Part shown: one piece after another, positions 43,262 through 54,600 of the stretch
How positions within the stretch are numbered: the first letter of the stretch is position 1
How the letters are laid out: each line of letters starts with the position of its first letter
NCBI RefSeq assembly: GCF_963678635.1
Contig: NC_087063.1
Location: 30,764,599 to 30,828,598, forward strand
Length of the DNA stretch: 64,000 bases
Direction of reading: 5' to 3'
Source of the DNA: Symsagittifera roscoffensis
Lineage: Eukaryota > Xenacoelomorpha > Acoela > Convolutidae
The notes under the pieces: model-generated
The model's database searches: none
What the model saw: the letters and a program-made list of their open reading frames with translations, nothing else
What the model was told of the DNA's origin: nothing
Translations under genes and position numbers: made by a program

Positions 43262-45295
43262 GAGCTCGTTTTTAGGCTTTTGGCTATTGTTCGTCCTGTT
43301 ATCCTACGCATAACTTCGGGGTTCTTATCTAAAGGTATTAATCTATTTGCGTTTTATGCTTCCGTTAGTATTACTTAGCTAGTAATTTTTTTCAGGCCCG
43401 TTTCAGGTTTAAATATTATCTTTTCACCAAAAATTCTCATTTTTTTGCGGGTTCCCAGTTTTCGTGCTACTTTCTCTCGGTTCAATTTCCGTTTTATAAA
43501 CGCCATTTTTTTGTCTGTTAGAGTTTATAATCATAACTTTTTAAAGCTAGAGTTTTGTTTCAGTTAAAGTAGTTTTTGTTATAAGTGAAACTTCACTTCA
43601 CAAATTTGTAAACTTACCATGTCTCATTCTCTAAGAGCTGTTTGTTAACTTCATCTGATTCTAATATGAAATTTTTGTAGCTGTAATTTTTCAACTTTTG
43701 ACAAGTTATTTTATCAAGTAGTTTTTTTCGAACATAATTTCTCAGAATTTTTTGGCTGTTTTTTTTTTCATTCACTGTTTTGTTGCGCAATGTGTTTTTT
43801 CATTGCAAGTGTTGAATTTGATTTTGTAACCCTATGATGAGTTGATATTAGGGTACTCCCAGGTGCTGTAATTCCAACCACTAAAGTTGACTGCTCAATT
43901 GTTTAAATTGAAATATGACGTCAGAAAACTTTAAATTTGAAGAGATTGTTCTTTAAATTTGAAATTTGCAACCATATAGTCTGGCGCTGACAGAGTTATC
44001 GCAGGGTTTGAAAATCTGGCCACCAATAGTGAAAGCACAAGTTATATAAGTTTTTGAGATTGTGGCTCCCAAATATAAATCAGGCCGTTTTAATTTCCGA
44101 GAGATGTTTTTTTTTTCAAAAAATTGAAATTCTCGACACTAGGGAGGGTGATGTCAAGGTCAAAGGGATTGAGGGGAATGGGGCGTTGTCGCAGACTTGG
44201 CTTCAAATATGCCTGCTCAAAATTGTATCTCTAAGTTTCAAGATATGACGTTTTTATGAATTGCTATTCTAAGGGTGACATTCTTGAGTCATGGTGAACT
44301 GATGTCAGGGTACTCCCAGGGGTTGCAAATCGTTCAATGCTGTTGGATGCTTCCAGTCTTTTTTAACGGTTGCATCAAATTCTTTTGTTGTATTTTTTGT
44401 TTCAGAAAGCAATTTTCACGTTCATTAGTCATTTGAAGCAATTTAGATGCGAGTCATACGCTAGTTGCTTTTCAAATCTGATTCATGACCGAAAGTGTTT
44501 TTTTTTAAAGATTTGCTCACTTCCCTGCTAAATTTCGTTAAAATAATGCTAGTGAAGGTCATTTCAGCGCTACCGAGTAAATTATACCCAACATTTTGAG
44601 CTTAAACGGATTGTTCGGTGTCTGTAATGTCAAAAAAATTCGCGAAAAGGCCGTCTGATAAGTTCAATGACCGCATATATCAGATTCATCTCATCTGCTG
44701 CGATTATCAAAAACTTGCTAGCTGCAAAGCTTATGGAAAACGTTGTATAAATTTCGACGTACCAAATAAAGCTTTTTTCATCCGAGATAATTTACGAACT
44801 CGGTGGCGATAAGTCTTGGGGTAATCCTTCTTGAATTTTGATAAAAAATGATCTCAAAGATATACATGGTGACGAAGTTGGTCTTAAACAATTTTATGAA
44901 GTCTGATCCAAATTTCATAATAAAAATTAGCCTTGAAATAGCAAGTGTATTGCAATCGGACACTAGATTTTTTTCCCGAAAACATTTTTGTCCACAGATT
45001 TCAGCATGCGTTCGATACACGACATGCTTGCAGTATGTGCGTCGTATGCTTACGCTGATTGGTCTATTGCCCTCACTGCGCATCCTTATTAGTGTTTTTC
45101 TAATAATTTCGCAGTTCAAATTTTTTTAAGATTTTTTTTTGTATTTTTTGAGTTTTTGACTTCGTTGCTTTCGGTTTACTTTTTTTCGGCTTAGCTTACG
45201 CTTTTTTTTACCATTTAGCTAAATTGCTTTCGATTTTCAGTTTTTCTTTACATCATAGTGCTTTTAATGTTCTGGTTTACCTCTGCTGTTTGTTC
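43262..45295. other. AT-rich intergenic DNA
   Basis: No supported gene. The phrase GATG(A/T)...AGGGTACTCCCAGG occurs near 43850 and 44305, a weak dispersed repeat. Confidence 0.5.
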
Positions 45296-45800
45296 CCAAA
45301 TCTCAGATTTTGGTTTCAATAGGTAGAACGGGTTGTGGAAAGCTCTGGCATTTAAATCATTGCGTCCATGTTTTTACACAAAAAGTTATGACCCTCAAAA
45401 AAGTCAAATTTTTGATTTTGTGGCTGTTTTTTCAAACTTTTAGACTTTTCTCCAGAACTACCCGCCGAAATCTCAGATTTTGGTTTCAATAGGTACAAAA
45501 GGTTGTGGGAAGCTATCCTGCATAAACAATAACGCCTAATTTTTTTAAACCAAGAAGTTATGATGCTCCGAAAAATGTAGTTTTCGATTATTTGAACGTT
45601 TTTCAAACTTTTTCTTGAAAAGTACTCTCCTAAAGTCTGAAGTTTTGGTTTCATTGAGTAGAATGGGTTAAGGGAAGCTCCGCTGCATAAACGATTAGGC
45701 GTAACTTCTTTTACACTAAAAGTTATGTCGCTCGGAAAATCCAAGTTTTCGATTTCTTTTACCGTTTTTTGAAGCCTTTTTCACTTCTCTCGATAACTCT
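45296..45800. repeat. Degenerate ~170-bp tandem repeat (satellite-like)
   Basis: Three diverged units start near 45304, 45475 and 45642. Each reads TTTTGGTTTCA, GGGTT, GGAAGCTC, then a TTTACAC...AAGTTATG stretch and a TCGGAAAA-type stretch. Apparent short ORFs here are by-products. Confidence 0.8.
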
Positions 45801-46519
45801 CCACCCAAATCTAATGAGCAACGATTTAAGCATCTTTCACTTTAACACAAACTGAAGTAATTGATGGAATTAACAGATTTTGAAATCATTAAAATCGGAT
45901 TTACTTTTCTTTGCTATAAATCTGTTTTTGAAATTACACTTGTCCTTCCGCATCAATACATGAAATTCATAAATTATCAAAACGGTATTTCAAGCTGAAG
46001 GTGTGGCCTCTAGTTCTTTTTTGATAAAAATAGTTCTAATGAAATTGTATGGCATCGGTTTTTTTTTTGTATTATCTATACTATATTTAAATGCGAGTGA
46101 CAGCTATCTCCCATGTTTAAGCATAATAATTTTGAATGTTTAAAGAAAGAATTTTTTCATGTTTAAGCTATAGCATATATTGCAATGCTTAAGAAAAATT
46201 TTCAATTAGTATTTTTTTCGAGGCCAAATTGAGTCTGTCTGTCTGTATACCTGCTTTTTTAATTAATTTTTTTTATGTCTGTCTACCCGTCTCCCAATTT
46301 TTCAACTTTCATCTAGTTAATATTGATTTTTTCTCGTTTTCTCAAAAAGTACTCTACCAGTTTTCAAAAGAGTGGTTTTAATGGGAAGTCCGGCCACTCT
46401 TTTGCGTGCCTGCATACTCTCTTATCCTCTTTTTACCTCGCCCCACTTTCTACAGCCTTAGAAAAAGTGTGGGGGATTTTTGACCAAAATTTTTGGATTT
46501 TTATATTTTCTCGCAAAGT
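45801..46519. other. AT-rich spacer between satellite blocks
   Basis: No gene is seen. There is a short TGTCTG microsatellite-like run near 46235 and T-rich tracts. Confidence 0.5.
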
Positions 46520-46830
46520 ACCCTCGCAAATCTGTGGCTTCATTGGGTAGAACAGGGAAGCTCCCCTGCATCAGTGGTTTCAGTCAATTACTTTTACACA
46601 AAAAATCTGACCCTCGGAAAAGTCGATTTTTTGACTTTTTTTCTGAAACTTTGTCTTTCCTCAAAAACTCTCCTCACGAATCTGAGATATTGGTTTCAGT
46701 GTGAAAAACGGGTTGTGGGAAGCTCCATTTCATAAGCGGTTACACCCAGTTTTTTTTACACAAATGATAATGACACTCGGAAAATTCAATTTTTTTGCAG
46801 TTTTTGAAAAGTCAAAACTTCGTTTTCAGC
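46520..46830. repeat. Second block of the ~170-bp degenerate repeat
   Basis: Two units with the same landmarks as 45296-45800 (GGGTAGAAC, GGAAGCTCC, TTTTACACAAA, CTCGGAAAA). Confidence 0.75.
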
Positions 46831-48004
46831 AGTTTTTCTACAATTGGTTATTAAAGGTTTAATCGAGGCAACAGGTTGTAAAAAGCCTCCTTGTATAAGC
46901 TGCTAAACATTACAGTTTGAACAAGAAACGTGTTTCTGGAAAACTCTAAAGTCAGTCATTGTTTCATAGAGCAACAAACATGGTTTTGGGTGAAGCCCAA
47001 TGCTTTAATTGTTCAAGTTACCTACTTCACCCCGCATCAATACAACAACTCAAAAATATCGGTACCTACAGCTTTAGCTGAGCCTCTATTAGCACTTTAG
47101 CTTCAAGGTATCATTGATCTGTAGCGTAGAGGCGTTGAAGGAGACCCGCAACAAAATAGGAGGGTTTGAACCTGGGCAGGGTCGGATTTTATTAATGAAT
47201 ATACAAGTTTAAATGCGTCCGCTCTATAAATTGAAGCTTGCTAATTGGTTAATTTCATTGACTGGTATTGCTAATGCGTTATAATTGGCTTGCGTCACTT
47301 AGCAATTATGTAGACTCATAATTGGCTGCGTCACTTGTGAAATTTTGTAGACTCAAAGTTTTACTCATTCAGTTTTTCCCAGTAGCGCTATCGGTCATGT
47401 TTTTGCTTGCGTGTTTAACCTTTACATCGTATTTATTTCTTTTTTTTTGTTTTTTTTTCGATTAAAGATTTTTTTGCTGCCCAGTTGATTTCCGCCTATA
47501 TTTTTTTTGCTTAGTGACTTAATTTCGAGTTGTTTCTATAGAAACCTATTTTTTATGCTCACATCTGGATTGCACAAATGCTTAACATCTTAAAAGAATT
47601 TTTTTTTCGGCTTGGTAGGTTTCGGCCTTGATAATATCGGCCTCATATTGCATCTTTCGACAAGCGAAAAAAATGTGTATGTGTGTGTCTGTGTTTTGAG
47701 GCCGAGGGAGGCTCAACAACTGTTTATTAGTCTTAACTTTTTTCATTTTTGTTTTCGTTGTTTTTTTTGGCTTAATAGGGTCGGGCTATATTATATCGGC
47801 TTAGATGTCTCATATTGTTTCATTTGACGAGCAAATAATGTTTTTGAGTGTTTTAAGTGCAAGGGGGACTTTTCAAAGTCTTAAATCTTGTTGATTTTTT
47901 TTCTGCTTAAAAGGATTTTGCCGAGGTAATTGTTACCGCTTGGTAAATTATCTTACGATGTTAATTTCACAATATGTCTCATGTTTTTGGTTTAAAATGA
48001 AAAA
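46831..48004. other. AT-rich DNA upstream of the kinase gene
   Basis: No supported gene. 47600-47930 contains two diverged copies of a ~165-base stretch (TCGGC...ATATCGGC...CTCATATTG...GACAAGCGAA). A promoter for the kinase gene may lie here but I cannot point to one. Confidence 0.5.
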
Positions 48005-48181
48005 GTGAGCCTTATTCATTATAATAGATCTAGTTTTTTTCGACATTTTCTATTTTTTTTCGTGTTGTATCGCAAATGGTGCGAAGCTCAAATATGTAAT
48101 ATTTTAAAGCTCATTGACTTTTTACATCTGTTGGAATTGTTAAAATTGGGCGTTAAAAGATTAGACCTTGAAAGATTTAAC

Positions 48182-48607
48182 ATGCAAAGATATCAACCGC
48201 CATTCTGTTTTAAAGATGCCTCCAAAGATATATCCAACTACAATTCATGTATTTGCTTAGTAGATGGAGGAAAACTGACTCCGACCAAGTCAGCGGACAA
48301 GCAGGGAAATGATCCACCACCAGAAAGTGCGAGAACAGAATTTACGGAAGATGAAACTCCTCGGGCCACGTTTATAAATAATTGCTGTCGACTGCTTCTG
48401 CTTTCGGACAAAACTCCTAAGAGCTACAGAGTAGCAGAGTGCTGTCTGCCTGATGTAGTGCTAGTGCACTACAAAAATGACTCATCTGTGCTTAGCGATC
48501 TGCTCCGTGACGCAGTGTATAAATGTGGAGATAAACGAGTCCTTAGTGTGGCATTTATGTGTCATAGTCAGGATTCTATGATACATTTATGCAGTTCAGT
48601 GGAAAAG
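48182..48607 (+). CDS. NEK8/9-like: Kinase gene exon 1: N-terminus and first half of DUF4347
   Basis: Starts [11 protein letters not shown] low-complexity stretch is followed by the DUF4347 start: [32 protein letters not shown] and [15 protein letters not shown]. Ends ...SVEK before GTTTGA, phase 0. Confidence 0.8.
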
Positions 48608-51600
48608 GTTTGATTTTCAAATTTTCTTTTGGGTCTTTAGTTCATCCTTTATAAAACAAGAATGCTCGTATCAGTGCAAAGTCCTGAATGTTCCGACTGC
48701 CATTTAATTATAATCGAAAAGTTTTTGCTAAATTATAAATTGGCAAAAACATGAGTTTTAGGCTGATAATATCAAATTTTAATCGCTAAAATTTGAGTCG
48801 TGTATGGAAATAATTAGCTCTCTCAATTCAATTTGGATTAATTTTTTTTAGTGCGGGATAATTCGCCACATGTGAAGTATAAAATAAAATGAGTAGGTTG
48901 GACAGACTCGAGGAAGGTTTCTATAGTGGTGTGCCAATGCAGATCAAAGGATCGAGCAAAGAGTTTTGAAGTTGGTCTGAATAAAAAACTACCCCGAGCA
49001 TATGTATTTCTGACTTTCTTCAAAAGTCAGAAAAAAATACTTGGTATCAATCTATGTATACTTGGCTGCAATTTCTCTATAGATTTTAAATATAACAAAA
49101 ATATAAGCAGCCAGTGAAATACTTCGTATTAAACGTATCGGAAGTATACCCTGCAATACTAGTACGCTGTATGTTAATCAAAATTGCTGAGGATAGAGAA
49201 TAATTAAACTTGCTAAAATAATAATCGATTTATATATTAATCGAATGACATGTTTTTGAACGGTTAAGAAATACCACCCAGCACAAGGCTTAGATCAGAG
49301 CGTCTAAAAATCACTCAGAGCAATAATCGAATATTCTAAAGGCTGGAATATTCAAGAATCTTTTTGAAAAAGTCCGGAGCTCAATAAAACGATGAACTCG
49401 ACTCACCTGTTTGCGTTTATGGATTTATTTCAGTCGGAAACGAATCAACCAAAAACCAATCACCATGTTTAGAAAAACAAAACTTTTGGATCAATTGAGC
49501 AATCTCCCCCCCAATCTCGCGTGGGGGGGGGGGGGGGGGGGGGAGAGATATAGCTCAATAGGTACTTGAGACATGTTTATAACCACTTGAAAATAGTTTG
49601 AATGACATGAAATCATGAACCATATTTTCCAACGACTGTGGAAAGCCAAAATTTACAATGTCAAAGCTCAAAAATTTCATTCAAATAGAAAAAAAAAATC
49701 AATAAATCAGGCATAAAAAGCGACTTTTTTCTTTCTTAAAATGACAAAAAGCTTTTGCGTACAATATTAAGATGCTGCGGAGAACCGTTTTTGCTATTCA
49801 GATACAAGGCTAGAGCACCAACCCTGGTAGATCGCTTTCCTCGATGAGGTTATGGTCGCCTATACAAAAATTTGCAAAAAAAATCGTAAATTTCGAGTTT
49901 TTTTTTTCAAAATTTTTCTCGATACTCTTATAAAAAAACTTCAGTCGGTCAAATGATTGCGTGCTATAAACAAAACATCCATCTACTTCCGTTTGCTGAC
50001 GTCTTTTTGAAGAGTTTATTCGTTTTTGCTGGGGGGAGATAGCTCAATTGGTCATTACGGGGGGGAGATTGCTCAATTGATCCAAACTTTTTCGCAGTCA
50101 ATGAAATAGTTTGAATCGTATCAAAGTTTCTCAGCTGGAATAACTTGCTTAGAAAAACTTAAACTTTTCGCGAACCGATTCAGTCTAGGAATTAAGTTGA
50201 AAGATTTCCGAGGTTCATTGCTTGAGTAGCTTGCCTGCAGAAAATTGTTGCAAAGCGTTTCGATCTATGAAAACATTTCATAGATTGAATATCTTGCTGA
50301 GTTTTGTGAACGAGCTTCATGAAACAGCTCGAAAGAATTCAAAGTTTTGTTAGCTTGATTAGATTGTGAACTGTTTCCATCTATGGACTAGCTTGAAGTT
50401 TTTTTGAAGCGATTTGCTTCACGAAATAGCTTGAAACGTTTCAATGATTTGTAGCTGAAATATTTTTCTTAGAAACATTTGAATTTTTTGCCATCTGGTT
50501 CGGTTCATGAATTAACTTATTAATTTCATAGCTTGAATAGCTTGCTTAGAAAAGTTTTCGCTTCTTGATGCGCTCTATGAAACAACTCGGAACATTTCAA
50601 AGTTGCATTGCTTAAAATATCTTGCGTAAGAAAAACTTGTTTGTTTTAAATGAAGCTATCTTAGTTAAACTGGGTTTTATTTCAGCACTTTACCCAAAAT
50701 CCGATCACAATTCCAGAAATTAAAAACTTCTTCCTGGGGATAAAAGAATTGATGGCTTTGGGAAATCACGATGCGACGGAAATAGATTCCGAAACAAATC
50801 TTTGTAAAAACAGAGTCGATTTCTTGGGAATGCGAGTTACGCCCGGCTTGAATGTGTTCATAGAAGACTTGGGAAAGTTTCTACAGGTAATTTGCTGACG
50901 CAACGTTTGTTGTAATAAAACTGTGTTAAAGCTTCAAACTGAATCTTAAAGTTCTTATAAAGCTAAGATAAAGGATCCAAATTAGGTGCGTGCGTCTTTG
51001 TTTCATTTTTCGTTGCTAGGTTAATGTCGGGCTCTCCCAAGACACCGGAGGCTGCGATATCCGCTTGGAAAAGGAAAAGGACTGTCTATCAGCTGACGCC
51101 ACTCCTTCGTACGTCGGGCAGTTTTACTTTGATGTGGAGAAGCTAAGAGCTCTTACGATGAGTGTGCCTCAGTCCATGGCAGGTTTCGAAAAAATCAGAC
51201 TAGTTGGAAAAGGGGCTTATGGCGCTGCAGTGCTGTACAGAAAGAAGGACGATGACACGCTAGTCATTCTGAAAGAGATCAACATGATTGACCTGGGAGC
51301 AGCAGAACGTCAGTTGGCACTGAATGAGGTAGTTATTTCATCATTAACTTGGCTCGGCGTTCAAATTTATCAATAGATTTTTCTTCAAAAAAATCCTAAA
51401 AACCACAATAAAAGATTTCTACGAATGAATGGAACAGTTAATCATTCAGGTAGTTTTAACTATTTGCACATCTAATTGGTTCTTTTGGCGTAATTAGGTA
51501 AAAATTCTGTCTTTGTTGGACCATCCGAACATCATCAGCTACTTTGACCACTTTGAGGAGGACGGAGTGTTAATTATAGAGATGGAGTATGCAGACGGAG

Positions 51601-54600
51601 GGTTAGTTGTTTTTATCGAATTCAAAGATGTCTGATATTTGGTTTGATAGCTAATTTAAAAGCAAAGTGCAAAGACTAATATTAAATCAGAATTTATAAA
51701 TATGATTCCTGTTTATGAAAATGAGAGCAGAAAATAGCTTGATATTCAGTACGTCCCTGTTCAAGTGCCGTTTTTCATTTGCAGCACCCTTGCCCAGATG
51801 CTGATCCAGCGGGGTCCGGATGAACCGATGGAGGAAGGGGAGATTTTGGTCCTGTTCCAGCAGATGGTGGCTGCTTTGAGACATATACACAGTCACCACA
51901 TTCTCCACAGGTATACACAGGCAATGGATTGCTCACTTCTAAGAATTTTCGATTTCAAGCTTACTCCTTTTTAGACAAAAATTATTTGAGGAAAACATTA
52001 TTGCCTTGTTGTCATTTGACTTATTTAAAATAATGCGGTTTCTCTGGAAATGTATCCTCAATGATAACATCATGATATGAGACTAAAATACGTGTTGCCT
52101 GTTCAAATTGGTGACCATAGCAAAGTGCGAAAAAGCGGTATTAGCGAAATTTTCTCTTTCAGGCAAAAGGTAACATGATTTGGATTATGAGATCTGAGGG
52201 GTCAATACAGCTATATCTTGGTTGTAATTTTAAAATGAAATATGAGACCGAAAACAGTTGTAATGCTTTGATCACATAGTAACTAAAAAGATAATTCATT
52301 TATTCGGTTAGTTGACTTTTAAGCTTGTTTTTTTTAAGTGTCCATGAATGAAGTCTTACTTTTCTGTCTCCCACGAAAGTCTGAAAAATTTCTCTCGCGA
52401 CCGACCACTCCTCGCAAAATGGGAAGAAAGCTTAGCCCGGGTGATTTTAAACCTACCCGAGCTATTTTGGATACAGGCTGAATATGGGGTAATGTAACTA
52501 GCAGGAACGACCACACAACTCGAATGAAATAATATTGATTTTTCAAGAGAGCCCATTGTTGAAAATTGATTGCGTCAATGAACACGGTGAGGTGAGTACT
52601 TACTAATGAGCAGCCGTGGCTGAGTGGGTAAGATGCGCGGCCTTTAAAACAAAGGTCGTGGATTCGAATTCGGCTTTTGTCACGGTTGGAGAGGAGCAGT
52701 GTCATCGGCCTCCTCAAGGTGGTGCCGGCTACGGTGAAATGGATGAAATTTCTATCCTTCACGGATAATAAGTTCCTCCCATCTGCACCCCAGCTGGTCA
52801 AGGCCAGGGGCAATGGTTCTGACTTTATCAAATCATTAGAACTGATTCAAACGAAATGAAAGTCACCACCGGGAACCCGTTCTACCTTTCCGAGGTAGCA
52901 GTGGTGGTCATGACGCTACAATCTGCACAATTTTGCCTATTGATTGTACGCACCGGGACAACGCCAACATGACTTGGCGGCTTGGGCATTGGCCTCGCTT
53001 TGACCCAGGAGTATCGGTGCTTCACATAACAGTGATTGATCATTGACTTTCTAACCGAGCACCGGTAGGAGCAGAGCGGACACTTTAGCACCTCATCACC
53101 TGTGCTAGTGTCTTGGTTTGATGCGAAGGGTTGCCGACTCAGTTGCGGTGCTGAGACGGTCGATTCTGATGCGCTGATCAGTTTCACATGCGGGTGACAG
53201 TTTTGCATGTGCTTTGTCCAACCACTGACATAGACATAAGTCTTGTTACAGTCGGACAGAGGGCAGTCGAATTTACCCTTTTTGGACCCCCCGTCGCTGG
53301 GCTGCTGGGGGATCTCTGCAGTTCTTTCAATTCCTTTAGTTACAGTTCCCTCAGTTCCTTTAGTTACAGTTCCCTCAGTTCCTTTAGTTACAGTTCTTTC
53401 ATTTCCTTTAGTTTCAATTTCACTTTCACTACTAGCGGAGGTCTGGACCGAGGGTGAATGATTGTCTCTGAGATGCCTGTACATCTCTTTTTTGCTATGA
53501 AACATTCTACCACAGTTTTCATTAGCACTTTGAACTGTTTGCGACCTCTTGCCGATAGCATTTGCTTTAAAATCCCCACCTTCTGTGAACTTAAGTTTGG
53601 TTGTCGGATTATGTAACCAGTTATCCTGGTCGCACTTGGTCTTGAGCCCATGGTTGTCAAGATCAGCCCTGAGCTGCCTAACCCAATCTTTTTGCCAAAC
53701 TTTAGCACCTTCAAGTAGTTCATTCAAGCTATCGGCCCCGATGTTTTTAAAGGAAGCATACAGTTGTACCCTTCTCCTGCATAGTTGGTGAGCGACTGGC
53801 GTTGTTTTTACTTTTTTATTCAATTCCTTTAGTTTCATTTCGTTTCTGGTTTCTAGCCTGAGACACATTCTTTTAGCGCGGTGTATAACCGCTTCTAATC
53901 TACCAATATCGGTGCATCTGATGACAAGGGTCTCTAAGCCGTATAGCAGGACAGGCTTTAGGAATGTCTCGATGAGGAGACCCTTGTTCCTTAGTGTCAA
54001 CTTTTTAGACACCAAGGCCGGTCTAAGACGTAACATTGCTATTCTTGTCTTAGAAATGCGAGCGCTGATAGCCTTGTCAGCGCTCCCATCAGATGCTATG
54101 ATGCTGCCGAGGTACTCAAAGTGATTAACCTGTTCTACCTGTTCACTGAGTACATTGATAGGGACATTAGTATTGTCTTTGGTGTTAATTACAATACTTT
54201 TAGTTTTCTCGACAGAGATTTCTAATTGAGCCAATCCAAAAGTTTTTGCCATCTCATTCAGCGACTTGGTAGCATTTGCCTGGTTATCAGAGATCAAAGC
54301 CAGATCATCAGCGTATGCAAAGTTTCTTTTCTCCCCACTGGTCTTACTTAGGAGGAAGTCAAAAAGGATGATAAACAACAGTGGGCCTAAAACGCACCCT
54401 TGCCTCACCCCTCGGTTCACTACAAAGGTGTTATCCTTATCAAGCTTTCCGATGGGTTTGGTGTGGAGCGCTTCAATCAAACTGATGATATCTCCTGGGA
54501 TTCCAAAATCCCTTAGGGCAATAAACAGCACTTCCCTATCAATTGAGTCAAAAGTCGATGAAAGTCATACAAAGAGGTTGCTGGTTCTCAATCCTTCTTT

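Noticed and set aside
45352..45744. 130-aa minus-strand ORF
   Set aside because: It follows the period of the degenerate satellite and shows no domain.
51330..51376. Reading of the kinase exon 3 frame past LNE
   Set aside because: The frame crosses a GTAGTT donor; the next exon continues the kinase with VKILSLL.
52607..52690. tRNA gene candidates (also 56701, 58209, 60896)
   Set aside because: A and B boxes are present but the cloverleaf stems do not pair; they are SINE heads.
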